In this document: positions 41,520 to 57,158 of the stretch, in pieces
How positions within the stretch are numbered: the stretch's first letter is position 1
How the letters are laid out: each line of letters opens with the position of its first letter
Assembly (NCBI GenBank): GCA_002749535.1
Contig: MZZL01000075.1
Span: 186,001-250,000, forward strand
Reading direction: 5' to 3'
Source: Apophysomyces variabilis
Lineage: Eukaryota > Mucoromycota > Mucoromycetes > Mucorales > Mucoraceae
DNA length: 64,000 bases
The notes under the pieces: generated by a model
The model's input: only the letters and a program-made list of their open reading frames with translations
Database searches by the model: none
Told to the model about the DNA's origin: nothing
Position numbers and translations under genes: made by a program

Positions 41520-44050
41520 GGAGGATGAAAAGCAGAGGAAAAAGAGGGAAGGACGAAGGAAGCAAAGAAAGATAAGTGATTGAAAAAATAAGTGCGGGGT
41601 GGGTCTTTGGGTGCATATCCATTTGTGTGACGATAAAAAGCATGTGAAAAAGAAAGTAGGTCAGAAACAGTGGAGATAGAGAATCGGAGCAAGAGGAAGA
41701 AGGACAAAGACATCCTATATGGCTTAATGAGAAAAAGAAGGCAAGATGAAGTTGGATGCAGACAGTGCAAACACTTTGAGCGGAGGTATACTGCATTAAT
41801 TGTGTGCCTTGGTCTCTGGAACCCCATTTCCGCTCAAGTATGACGGAAGAGCATGTGACACTGCAGCGATCAGTTGTTCCCAATCTGTTGATATCCATCG
41901 AGACATAGAACAGCTGAAGTGCCTACAATGGGTACGAGTTTCTTTGGACCTTTAGAGCGTTACAGCGTCACAGTGTCCGTTCTCGCACTTTTTTACAACA
42001 GCGATTCTAGCCATCGGTCATTTTCTGCCGCTTTTTTATTTGCTATTCTTATTAGATGTACTGACTAGCTCCAGATAGTACTATCTGCTGTTCATGGATG
42101 CAATTCAGACGTGCAGCTTATCGTTCCATTGCTGCAAATGCCTCTTATGTCCCACATCTCCATAAACAATAAGAAACAGATATGGATGAATACGTCGTCT
42201 CCATGGTGACAACAACGCTCGGAAGGTATTGATCATATGGTCATATAGACATTATCCCTTTTGCATTTCACAGTTAAAGAGACGTCGCTATTGTGTATTG
42301 CTCGTGATGACTGAAGTGCTGCGGTGTCATTGTTAGGTATCAATGACGGATGTTAGACTATCAGTAAATGTAAGAGAAACTTCCGCGCCATAGCCCTTCT
42401 TCTTCATCAGGGAGAAAACTGTCTGCTCTCTTTGCAGCTCGCTTCGATACGACAATAAAACAGATTTGGTCTCTATCTTCTAACAGCTTGGCTCTCAGTT
42501 GCTTGAAACTTCCTCTTCATTATCAACATGATTTAGTTATCGTGATAAGCCGTTTAGTCTCAAGTACAACTGAAGGGTTAACTACCCTCTTATATAGCCT
42601 CACCGTAATCTCAACCGTGTAGATACTGGTGCAGTTTCTTTTGAATGATATGACTTGATCAAACATAGGTATCAACGCACTCTGACCCACAATTGTGACG
42701 GAGCAGCTTCATTTGTAAAGTCTTTTTCTACCCAGTACATATGCATCCCTTCCATTTACCCAAGTACCTAACTCCTAGTCTATTTCCTTGTCCACCCTGA
42801 GCCTGAAATAGCCACATAGCAAAAACGTGCACATGCGGGAAAAGGGCTTTTCTGATCACTTATCATGCAGCTAAACCTACCCAGAAAAACAACGACATTC
42901 ATCCTTTTGAGTTATTATATTTGAGAAAAAAAGAGTGTTCTTGATTTGCGTAATTAGTATTTTACATATATCAATTGGATTAGTGATACCACGCCAACTG
43001 GACAAAGCTAAATAGGTCCATACTCAAGAAATCGGGGGCTAAAAACAGAGGGACACTTGCAGTCGGATTTATGCCAATTTTCTCACGTACTGACGATACC
43101 GCAACCCGCTGAAACAAGTCGTTCGCTGTTTAATGCTCCATCAGCTGATAATGGCGTAGCATGTCTTGTTTTCATTTCTCTGTCACCTGTCACTATTGCT
43201 TTGCAACTCGTGCTTGTGTCAGGATAACTAGCATTGCCATTTGGCTACGACTTATTTTGAGGACTATAACAGAATTCGAGGAGTTATATCAATGAACGTG
43301 CAGTATTATTCGAAACATCAATGAAGCACAGTCGCCTAGCGGTGATAGAATCTGTCGCAAATAGAATATCATTGAGTGTAATCCTTAAGGTCTATTAGCA
43401 GACGAATATCAAAGAGTAAAAACTCGCATGCCATGGTTGATGATAAGAGGTCTTAATGATTAAACATGCGATTTTTCAAAAATGCAAAATCATGTCAGTT
43501 TAAGCCGCGTATGCAAACTGCCGTTGCCGGAACCAGTCTAATGCTGTCAGGAAACAAGTTGCTCCCTTTAATTCAAGCATAATGAACCTTGAACATCATT
43601 TTAGTTAAAAAAATTACGAATCATTAACCGTATGACATTTCGGTACGGATCCGGCGCGTATTCCCCGCATCAGTGGGAATTAGTCCACGTATCAAGGAAA
43701 CCTATGGATATTTGACGCTCCATTGCCCATGACACCAGACAATTAGGCAAATCAGTATGTACCCCTGAACTCTGACTGCTCCGACGTATGACACAGGTAT
43801 ACAAAACTTTATCCCTCTTTTTTTTAAGATTCATTTTTCTTTTTTAGTGTACAAGGAAAAGAAAGAAAAAGAAAAAGATTTACACAAAGAAGACAAGAGA
43901 TAGGAAAAAACAAGTATGTTGTTGATATGGGGAGATTTGTGCTTGGATGGTATGTATGAGTTTGGATGATAGTAAGAAAAAAGGATAACAACAAAGAATT
44001 GGGGGGAGGGGGGTAAGTGATGTTGGCATTATTTCAAGCCTAATGCTTAG
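41520..44050. other. Intergenic, 2.5 kb
   Basis: The first 300 bases are purine-rich on this strand (pyrimidine-rich leader/promoter of the ABCD gene). The remainder has stops in all frames and no recognisable gene, tRNA or repeat; a G-run (44000-44013) lies before the 3' end of the GATA/PHD gene. Confidence 0.45.
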
Positions 44051-45421
44051 TTAATCTGTACTACTTTTGTTTATCGATTTGAGCCGCATCAAGGGCAAAT
44101 ATTTTCTAGGTAGGTCAACCACTAGAGAAAAAAAAACAAGTAGGTGTTAGATAAAAAGAAAGGGAGAGCATAAATCGACCATCAGCGAAACTTACCAACT
44201 TTGTTTCGTCTACGATTTTCCCGACAGAATTCATTACAATACCATCGAGCATTTTCAGGAACATGAATGGCGGGTGAATAGCATTGAGGATGGTAGGCTC
44301 GCGAACATCCGCCTTCACATGCTACCAAGTTTTCTGGATGCTGACAGATAGCGCAGAATTGTTGAACTACCGGTCGATCACGATCTTTCAAAGATTCATG
44401 CGCGTAAGCCGATAGATCCAGTCGAGGAAGTCTACTGGCTAGTCCATAACCTTTGTAGTCACAACCATGTTTACTAGTAAAATAAAAAGAATGAGGTTAG
44501 CACTCATTTTACAAACAAAAAAGAAAAATAAAGGGGTTGAACCTACTTGCACAAAGTCCGCTTGCCCCAAGGACCTGGTCGCCAGTTGACCCCCTCGGTT
44601 GTTCCACAGTACCGACACCAATCGATCCCAGCTTGCGTCAGATTTTCAAACAACGTCAGGCCATCCTGGGCTTGCTCGATGATGACCGGAGGTGTTACTG
44701 ACTTCTTCTTGGGTTGTTTTTTGCACGGAAGGATGGATTTCTTGCGGCGTTTAATCCGACGATTTGTTTTGATGGGTTCTTCTTCTTCACTACTATCGGA
44801 AAGATGAAGTTGACATATTCTTTCTTCAACCACATCATCTTCTTCATCTTCCGGTCGTTTCCGTTTCAGAGTTTCTTCCTCATCGTCAGATAGTTCATCC
44901 AGGAGTGCTGACCAGTCCAGATCGGTTGAGACCGTGCTGTTGCGTCGGATCGGTTCTGTTCTGACAACATGATCCTGTTTATCGTTGAGGTGATCTTCTT
45001 CGATACCATCGAACAATGGTTCATGATCGTACAGAAGATCGGAAGGAGTACCTTCGACGCTTCGTTGCACAAGTTCCGTTGTTGACGAGGCATGACTGCT
45101 CAGGGATGCGATGTCGTCTTCCAAAAAGAACGGGTCGGCAGGAGCCTGTGCAAAGAACACGTCGTCCTTGACATAGCCTTTCCAGCGCAGCATCGGAGTC
45201 TGGGTCGAATCATCAAGTGCCATTCGCGGGCTTCCTATTGGTAACGGGTACTCGTGACACATATCAGCTGCAGTTCCCGCAGGTTTGCCCAAGCCTGGAT
45301 CGGTAGGCCCAGCCAACCAGTCGTCAAGGATATTGATAACTTGGATAGTGATAGATGGAGATAAAGGTGAGTTCATATGAGCCGTGACATTTGTTGAGAT
45401 GGTTGTTGTATTATTATTCAT
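44051..45421 (-). CDS. GATA-type zinc finger plus PHD finger nuclear protein
   Basis: 407-residue putative chromatin-linked regulator. Exons in transcript order: 44547-45421, 44196-44473, 44051-44121. The N-terminal two thirds are acidic and low-complexity with a basic nuclear-localisation-like block (NRRIKRRKKS, KKQPKKKS). A GATA-like finger follows: WCRYCG, 18 residues including NWRPGPWGKRTL, then CNKHGC; the second pair is spaced differently from the classic C-x2-C. Then a PHD finger: CAICQ, CEGGC, YHPQC, WYCNEFC, which would read histone-tail methylation. The intron cuts the GATA finger between its two halves. The start ATG at 45421 (MNNNTTTIS) was chosen over an upstream non-ATG extension. 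The pair GATA+PHD on one chain is the informative feature; no pathway can be named. Confidence 0.8.
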
Positions 45422-48400
45422 GACACAGAAAAAGAAAGAAAAGGAAAAAAAGAAAGTAATAACCAAAAAAAGAAAGATGTACTATGTATGTGCAAAAGAG
45501 AGATAGAGAGATAGAGAGAGAGAGAGAAAGAAAAGAGAAAAGAGAAAGTGAGAGAGCTGGAGAAAAGAAAAGGAAAGAAGAAAAAAAGGGGTGATTTCCA
45601 CACGAAAAGGAGGATAATGAAAAAGGAAGGTAAAGGTTTCCTCAAATTTCTGCGACCGCCACCCTTCTCCTTTTTCCGGACCACGCCCGTGCTGCCATGC
45701 AGAACACAGAGACACATAGAATGCATTCCCTCATGGCCCTTTGACCTCATACATTACGAAAAACTAATGCATCTTCTTCCTCTTGGCCTAGATCATACCT
45801 GGTTGGCAACTTCCCCTCCCTCCCCCCAAATATATAACTATGCCTACACTACTCTCAGTAACCCAGCAATCCCTTCTCTTTCTTGTTTCTCTTTCTTTCT
45901 CTTGGCTTCTCTTTATCTGATCCGTTCTTATTTCAAGCGGAGAACAACGGATCTTATTTTTAGTGGGTGCTAAAATAGGTTCTGTCAAACCAAACAATTC
46001 GGGGGGGAGGAGGGGTGGGGTAACAAAGAAAACGCTCCATCGTCCTGGCTACCCTCCCCCCAACCCTCTCAATGTCATCACCATCTACACCACCACCAAG
46101 CCAAAAATAAACATGACGTTTAGTCAAAATAATCAATTACCTTTTTACTTAACAGCCTATACCGAAAATAAGAATGGTTGCTTTGCCCTATGAACACTTC
46201 GTTCTACTTCTTTTATCCTTTTCTTTCAACAATCTCATTACTCTTATTTCTTTCCGTTGCATACCAAAATCTTCTCAAGGTCAATGTAAGTCTTTGAGCA
46301 GTGGCATGCTTTTTATTTTGGCGGGATCGGACCAAAAAAAGTATAACGTTAAATACAAGTTCGCGACAAAGTGTAACCTTGTTGCAAGAGTAAACAAAAA
46401 CAGACCGCCATCGGCATCCTTATGGTTTTGCCAAGGGCTCTATTTTTCTTTGTTGCTGAGTTGCGCCAAGGTTTGCTGATCTGTATCTTAGCCATCTAAG
46501 TCACACATCCCACTTTTCGAAACTCATTAGGTTCTTTTCCATTGTTGTTTCCTTCCCTTCTTTCATTCATGATGCTTATCTATCTTAGATTTCAACCTTC
46601 CGGTCTATAAGAATAACGACGATTGAGCTTTTCAAAGCTAAAAAAAGAAAGGCAAAAAGCATAACTCTACCGTATGGAGAAACAAACCTTTTTTATGACA
46701 CAGGCTTTTTCTTTGCCATGACAATAAAAGCTGCGAGAAAAATATAGACGCAGTTGTGCGACATGACCTAATATAGAGAGTTTACTTATTATGGTTTTTT
46801 TTGGCCGGAAAAAATCCACACTATTGCAGAAAGCATAGCCACTATCCGATATATAGGTGACGAACGGCTCTTCCTAAAATTAAAAAAATAATGGGATTGT
46901 TACTACTGGCAATTGGTTGTGCTGTTGATGACGGCGGACACGCTCAGCAGAATTGATTACACTATCAGGCGATCGTCTTAAGTAGCAAGGATCCAATTCC
47001 CCTAGCAGTTCGATATTTTTTTTGCAGAGCTTTGTTATGAATTTCCAGGTCTTTCGCTGTTGCAGATGTCCATAAAGATGATCTATAGACCTATTTTTGC
47101 TACCGTTTCAAAGCCAAAAAAAAAAATTGCCGCCAAATCACGTTTTATGCGTGACAGGTCACAACGCCTTTTCTGTCTGTCTCCTTTCTCTCTCCCTTTT
47201 TAGTGGCATATGAATTGCCTGTCAGCCGACTCTTTTTTCATTTCGGGTTTTTTAATGCAGCGTGGACAGATAAAGCAACTGCTTAGAAAAACAACGATTT
47301 GTCGGCTTTTCATGTGGCAAGTCTGCACACAAGCTAATTGGATTGTTTCAATAGAAAATATCGCTAGATCTTAGAGAGAGATTTGGCGCCCCTCTGCACT
47401 AAACCAAGGTGGGATAATAAAAAAGGATATGGGGTTGCTTCACCCATAATCCCTAAGGGCATAATGATAACAGGATCTGCTGTATCCCTGCTAGTACTGC
47501 GTGAATGTGGAGCCTGAAAATCCTCCTAACGTATAATGATGCACAGGAAAAGGGGAGGTGATAGTTTCTAGACCATGATATGAAGAAAAACGCCTTTTCA
47601 AATCATCATTTTCCCTATTTTTCTTGTTAAGATATTCATTTCTATACAGAGAATAAACGAATATAAGTCGCTTGTACTGTAAATGGTGCAACTACCAGAA
47701 CTTCACACATTGGGCTCCTTCGGACTCAGATCCCAATTTCTTGGAAGGATTTCTTGGCAAGGCTTGGGTTGTCCCTTCTTTTTCACCCGCTATCTCGGTC
47801 TCTGGTATAAAAAAGAAACAAAAAGACGCGACTTGTAATTTGCATTACAAGAAATAAGAGTGTAAGTGGGGAGCGACACAGTGTTGTCTACCACACATTT
47901 GGTTTAGTGATAGCGTAGAAAACCATGCTAATCAATGGCCTTGTTTGCTTTGCTTACATCTGTGTTGTTCATTATTTCTGATTCACTATTATTTCACTAT
48001 GACAAAGCTTTACAGACGGCGACTACCTTTCTTGATGGTAAGGTTGCTTGAAAATAATTAGAGAAGAAAAGAACAATTGACTATGAAACACGCAGAGAGA
48101 GGCTACATTGACCAAAATTCACGTTTCAAGCTTCCTCCAATTGTACTGTAGGTACACTTTCTTTGTCATCAGGCTCTTTGCTTTCTCTTGATCATGGGAA
48201 ATTTGCTCTAGATACGCGAGATATTCAAGGTAAATCATGATACGTTAACTCCGGGAATTCAGAGAAACATTTAAACGGCAGAATGGATTGTTCAGCTAGC
48301 CAAACGGGATACATATGAAAAAATGAGAAACAGGGACAATTTTGGTATGCTAAACAAATATTGCGTATATATAAAGAAAGGTAAGACCACAAAGGAACAT

Positions 48401-48636
48401 GTGATAGCATGACTGACGGTAATCATACATTTTACAGCATCACAAACCATTGGTCATCCATTACATCGAAACAAGAGAAGGAAGAGGAGAATACAAACCA
48501 GCAAATAAGGTTCAAAATAAACTAAGCTACAAAATGTAACCTCAAGCCCAGAATCAACAAGAAAGAAAAAGAAGTCTAATGTACACTTGGGCTTGCCATG
48601 TGTCCTACTATGAATAGAGCAAGTTTTTTTTTCAAT
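45422..48636. other. Intergenic, 3.2 kb, low-complexity at the left end
   Basis: Begins with the purine tract listed separately. Poly-C/G runs near 45820 and 46000-46060 and many CTTT stretches follow. Reading frames seen here are low-complexity products of those tracts. No gene is supported. Confidence 0.45.
45495..45590. repeat. GA-rich purine tract upstream of the GATA/PHD gene
   Basis: A nearly unbroken purine run (gagata and gaga repeats, then gaaa/ggaa) on the + strand, hence a CT-rich tract 75-170 bp before the start codon of the minus-strand gene. It probably works as a pyrimidine-rich promoter/leader element. Confidence 0.7.
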
Positions 48637-51600
48637 CTATGATGGTGATTCTGCTGGTTGATCCGATCGTCGACGGCCATTTTCGGGCATGTCTGTAACA
48701 AGTATCTGGTCGAAACTGTCGTCATCATTTCTGAATAATCCCCGTCGGTTCCATTCTTCACCCGTAGACCATGCAAACCCATCTTCATCAAACTCAGCCA
48801 TCAAAGCCATGCCGTCGCCACCGAAGAGGCTGAGCACTACCGGTAACAACACAAGCCCGTGCAATGCCCCAAGCACAACAATAGCAAGGTCTGTCCGTAC
48901 CCCCAACGAAAAACAAATTTCTACATTTAGCCGTCTGCCCAAAAAAAGTAAGCAGCACTTACACATCCGGAAATAGTACACCTCGAAAATCTTAGATCGC
49001 GTGAAAGCAAGTACAACAATTCCAGCAAATTTGGTCAATGTGATGCCACAGAAGACCTAAGGAGGGCTAGAATGAGATTCTGATCGATACCAAAAGAGAC
49101 AGAAGAAGAGCGATCCAACCGCGTTACTTACCGAACTGCCAACGTCGATCAAACTCTTTTCTGCCCGTTCCTTTAAACTGCCACTGGCTACCATGAAACC
49201 ACGTGCAATATGGCAACAGAATTCGACGCTAATACCGATACAAATCACTAGGTTCACCAAACTGACGGCATTCAGACTAATATTCCAAAGTGTCATCACC
49301 CCAATCAGATCGACGACGATCATAATCACTACGGTCATTACTACAAGACCCGATCGAAGACTGCCCAGCAGAGAACTCGTCACAATGAAGATCGCGAAAA
49401 TGGCTAGACCAAGGAGCTCAAATGTCATGCTCACTATGTAGGAATATTGCTCGAAAAAGATATAGAAGACGGAATACGGATACACATCGAGATCCAATTG
49501 GACACTAAGTTCTCGAGCAATCCGACGAGCCGAAGCATAGGCTGAAATAAAGTCCTGCTGTGAATGGAGTGGGGTATGGAACGTCCGGAAATGCGAGGTG
49601 ATAACATCTACCGCTGAATGATTCACCAGCACAGCGTCACCATAGGCCGCTTTGCCGGCGAGCGGGCAGTCCGCATCAGGAGCCATGTTGATCCATAGAT
49701 CAAAATAATCCAAAAATGCCTGACCCTGAGGCAGCGTTTTCATATTCACCGTCCAATCTGGAACACAGTCTTCGCAATTTTCGTCCCAAATGTCGCACAG
49801 TTCTCGCTTCTGGTTGTCCAAAACCTCCTGCTCTAGAGGACTCAGACGAGGTGGTGATCGCCGTGGCTTCTGTTTCTTTAACCGGCAGCACCCCACATTC
49901 GGGTTTAGCCACGATAAATAATCATCGAGCCAGCTGCTCGTGGGCTCGCCAATGTAAGACACATTCGACCGTTTGCGTTCCTGCTCAAGGACATTGGCCA
50001 AGGAACGCTCCTGGCAAGTGGAGAATCGACCGCAGACCTTCTTTTGCTGTTCCTGATCGGTCAGGTTTGTCCCGCTGACGACGAAGTAAACAGGCGGTCC
50101 AACATTAAAGTAACGATCCATGTCATTGAAATATTGAACCAAATAAGAGTCAGATGGCAAAGCAATGCGCTGATCCAGTCCCAAAGGAAGCTGCGGAAGC
50201 ACAGCCAATGCGGCCATCAAAAGGCCAAGAAAAGCAAGACATATCGCATAACGCACTCGTCTACCAAGGATTAACGGGACATAGTACACTTTGATAAAAC
50301 TTTCGAGCCAGCCTTCTTTCTCGATAGTTTCAGGTGGTTGAATACGGATACATGGCACACAATCGATCCGACGAGCCTACCAACAGGATATTAGGACAAC
50401 GAAATAGCAAAAAGTCAAGTGCTTACTTCTCGACGATATGCATCTAAGGTCATACAGGAAACAAAACAGGTCACCTGCAGGAGGAAATCGACAAAAACGG
50501 CAATAGCAGCTACAATAGCAAAACTGCTCACAGCTGGCATAGTCACCAGTGCACCCAATCCAAAGGCAATCGTCTCACTTAAAGAACTTAACAAAAGACT
50601 AGGTCCCATCTTTCCCAACGTTTTTGCGACACGCTGTTCGATAGCCTCGTCCTCCGCTAAATCGGCTCGTCTCTGATACTCATGGCAAAGAATGAAAATA
50701 TTGTCAACACCAACGGCAAGAACCAAAAATGGGATGACCTCTGCAATGATCAACGTGATCTTTCCACCTGTCATCGAGAAAAGACCCACCGCTGTGGAAA
50801 CAGAGAAAATAACAATAAGAATGCCGCATATACCAAGACTGAATTTTGAATCCACAACCATGCGGCGGATGTTGAATGAATGGAAACGACCCAGGGCGAT
50901 TGAGGCATAAAGAAACATAACAACGTAACTTATCACAACAGTTTTGGCATCTGTGTTACTCGACTTGTTGAGCTCGGTCTCTAATGAACTCTGACATTTT
51001 TTTTGTAAGCTTCCTCTCTTTTTTTTCTTCTTGGAAAGGCTTATTGACTTACCTCAGTGGAATAACTGATCCGGACACCTTTCCATTCGGGACGTTCATG
51101 AAGGGTTGATAAGATGTTTGTCAACAGTGACTTTTCCCACTCTTCTGCAATAGCCGTATCGGCAGGATCAAGGGAATTCTTCAAGACATAGGTAACGATG
51201 AAGGCCCGTGCGCCCAGGTAATGATCATCTTGATAGCCACCCAAGACCATCTGAGGTTTCAATGGTTGCTGAAAGTCTGGTAGACACAAAGATGGCTGAT
51301 TTGCACAGTCTTCTAACATTTCTCTCCAGTTATCTGGTTCAAAATTCTGGATATCCCCTTGCCAGTATCCAGTCACGGACTGGACAATACAAGCGTCCCC
51401 ATTAGGGTGGAAACAGACATCTTGTAGGCTATAGCCTTGTTGCGTCTTCATTTTCCTGATCTCTGTCTCCAAACGGAACAAATTCTGGAGCCGGTCTATG
51501 GTAGCCACAGCGTCGTCGTTCTCGCTTATAAAGAAAAGTTGGGTGGTGCGATAGAAAGGTGAGAAATGGGTATCAAAATGGTTTTTCTGAGCCAGTGCAT

Positions 51601-52792
51601 GCGAAGAAGGTGCGACCCAGAGCCGAATGGGATCACGTTCGATAGCGAAACGCATCCATCCAATGGAGCATAGGGAGACAAGCCCTAAACCAAGGGCAAT
51701 CACAACCCATGGATAGCGAGCACAGACAAGTCCTTGGTAATAAAACCAGCTTTGGAGTCGCGAATTGAGCCAGTACCGGCGCGGTGTATGATCTGGATCG
51801 AGTAATGTTTCATCTTCCTCATCTTCGGTGAGGGATACACTTTGATAAAGAGCACCACGATCCCGGTCCTCGTAACCCAAACAGTTCCGTAACCACTGCG
51901 CAAAGCGATTTTTACTGATCAATCCAAAGCTCAAAATAAGAACAAGAGAATAAGTCATGACCATGGAAAAGCTCCAGCAGCGTAAAAGACCAATATAACA
52001 CTCGGGTCTTTCAGCAGCGGTAGGTGGTAGGACTGGACAGGAGGACTCACAGTCAACACAAGCGCAACGATAATCTGCGTCCCCATCGTTACAACGTCGA
52101 CCATCATTGTTATATCGGTCCAGTCCATGGCGCGGTGTACTTTGCATATCGGGGAAATCGATCTGGAACGGACTTCCAAGTAGCGGCCGTTTCATGCCCA
52201 TGTAGGTCACCATGTCATGCCAGCCTTTGGCACCACCGCCTATAAAATCCATAGCATAACCATTGCTCGATCCAAATTTGATATCTTTGCAGCTGTCATA
52301 AAACTGTGACCCAAAGTGATCGCCGACCCAATAATCGACTGATTTGACGCTGACCCGCTGGTCAGCATACGCTTCTTCTTCTTCGTTTTCTTCTATCTGG
52401 GTGACATTGACAAAGGTGGATTGATTGGGTGAGCAGGTGAACGAACACCAAAACTGTAAGAAGTTACTCCAACAAGCAGGACATGACGCTATGATGGGTT
52501 CGCCACGTTTCACCTGCTCGGTAAGGTCATTGAGTTGACTCTCATCGCAGCAGACCGGTCCTTCGGCGTAGGCAGCACCACAGGTAGCGACTAACTGTTC
52601 GCGGAACCGACTGGACGGTTCTTCGGCAGGACCATTGTCCACACAGGGCACATGAAGAAACATGTTGCCGCATTGGCCACGCATAGCGCAGTAACCTTTT
52701 TGATGGACGGTGCTGATTGGCTCTGCGATGACCGATGGCAGGACAATGCTCCATAATAAGAACAGTAGGAGCATAGTTATACGTGGTTTCAT
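48637..52792 (-). CDS. NCR1: NPC1/Ncr1 endolysosomal sterol transporter
   Basis: 1298-residue Niemann-Pick C1 protein that moves sterol from the vacuole/lysosome lumen to its membrane. Exons in transcript order: 51053-52792, 50427-50990, 49132-50376, 48963-49056, 48637-48890. Order: signal peptide ([21 protein letters not shown] use this ATG at 52792, since the frame upstream has only a non-ATG start), cysteine-rich N-terminal sterol-binding domain ([29 protein letters not shown]), a first helix after [11 protein letters not shown], middle lumenal domain, sterol-sensing domain ([32 protein letters not shown]), second cysteine-rich lumenal loop ([16 protein letters not shown]), and the RND-type second bundle ([38 protein letters not shown]). 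Few, short introns contrast with the other genes. The tail lacks an obvious dileucine sorting motif. Confidence 0.95.
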
Positions 52793-53293
52793 TCGGTTGA
52801 CTGTATTATATGTAGAAGGAGAAGAAAGAACAGGTTTTCTGGTTAGGTCACAAGGCAAGCAGCTGTAGCTATAAAAGCGGGAGGTTAGACCAATGGGAAA
52901 TCAAGTCAATTTCCCTGGCGCACATATTATTTTCTTTTTTCCTTCTTGTTTGGAACCCTTACTACGTGGATTCATATCCTCGGAATTATCTGGCCTGTAA
53001 ACAATTTGCTGGTTTACTTATAGCAGAATGAATCAGCTTTGATGCACTGCAGAATAAGCGAAATGAAAAACACAGCCCACTCCATTGTAATTTTCCAGCA
53101 TATCCCGCATGCATTCTTTGTAACACACAGAACAGCCACTGGGCGTAAACATCAGAAGCAAACTCTTGACATGATTAGAACACATTGTGTCAGAAAAGAA
53201 AGGCAAAAAAAGCCGAATGAAAAAGATCGAACCAAGACCACGTCATGCTGTAGAACAGACCTACTTTATTAAATGAAACAAGAAAACGTAGTA
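52793..53293. other. Intergenic between NPC1 and PRP4 kinase
   Basis: Contains the NPC1 promoter side (pyrimidine-rich on the minus strand near 52920-52960) and the PRP4-kinase 3' region. No gene seen. Confidence 0.5.
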
Positions 53294-56308
<3,015 letters not shown>

Positions 56309-57158
56309 GGTGAATCAGAAGGAGAAGGACACAGAAAAGGAAATCAAAAGAACAAGATAGAATATGACGGTGAGAAGGAGATGTAAAAAAGTGAATAAAC
56401 CTCTTTTTCGTTAATTTTTTCTCTTTTTCCCAAGCCTACGCTCCAAGCAGGAATATATGTTGATGGCGATTGTTTAAGATGTACGAAAAGTAAGGTTGTT
56501 TAAAGAAACACAGAGCGTTAGATTAAACCGATAGGCTCAAACTCCCAGTTGATGGGCAAAATCATTTTGTGACTTGTCTCCCATGGAGACATTGACGGGA
56601 TGATCTCCGCATATGCAACGCCAAATAACGCGACAACAAAATTTTTGGGACGTATATTTTTGATTTTGCATGAAGAATTGGGGAATTGATCCTGGGTTTT
56701 CCCAAGTAGCACCTAAAAAAGTTCATGTCATCCTTGTGCTGCAGCTTCAGCAGCTTAGGTTACTTGCAAATGGATAAAACGGGCTTCAACGATCTCTTGA
56801 CCTTCAATGTGCCTCGTTTGGCAAATAGCATTCGGAATTAAACCGCTGTGGGTTTCGTCCAACTTATTTTTACATATAATAGCATTTTTTTAATGGATAA
56901 AAGAAAAAGGAGGAGAGCGCAATTTTTTTCTCCCCACTATTCACAGCTAGCATACAAATCAAACAAAGACAGACAACAAAAAAAAAGACGATATAAAGAA
57001 AGTACACTCATATACCTGCGCACATAAAAAGGAAGGAATACAGGAAACCCAAAAAGACCGAAAAAGGAAAAAGGTATACATACACCGAATAGGATAAGCA
57101 AGAGGATAAAAGCATATAAAAATTATAATAAAAAAAAGCAAACGGGAAAAGTAAAGGA
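56309..57158. other. Intergenic with orphan spliced frame
   Basis: Contains the PRP4-kinase promoter (56309-56460, CT-rich on the minus strand), the orphan frame at 56518-56891, and low-complexity A-rich DNA that is probably the 3' UTR of the next minus-strand gene. Confidence 0.45.
56518..56891 (-). pseudogene. Orphan two-exon reading frame without a start codon
   Basis: On the minus strand a frame reading THSGLIPNAICQTRHIEGQE ... ARFIHLQ runs to a clean donor (gtaacc at 56763); a 51-nt intron ends ttttttag, and the second exon (56518-56712) continues VLLGKTQDQFPNSSCKIKNI ... WEFEPIGLI to a stop. Composition is like folded protein, with balanced hydrophobics. Upstream the frame closes at a taa near 56895 without an ATG. 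It may be a 5'-truncated gene copy, or a real gene whose first exon I could not find. No family recognised. Confidence 0.35.

Noticed and set aside
45422..45466. Upstream extension of the GATA/PHD frame
   Set aside because: Begins with a non-ATG codon in a CT-rich leader; the encoded phenylalanine-rich stretch is an artefact of that tract.
48689..50910. Several 70-120-residue plus-strand frames opposite NPC1
   Set aside because: All are shadows of the NPC1 exons.
52793..52858. N-terminal extension of NPC1 beginning MPCDLTRKP
   Set aside because: Its first codon is TTG on the minus strand; the ATG at 52792 directly opens a signal peptide.
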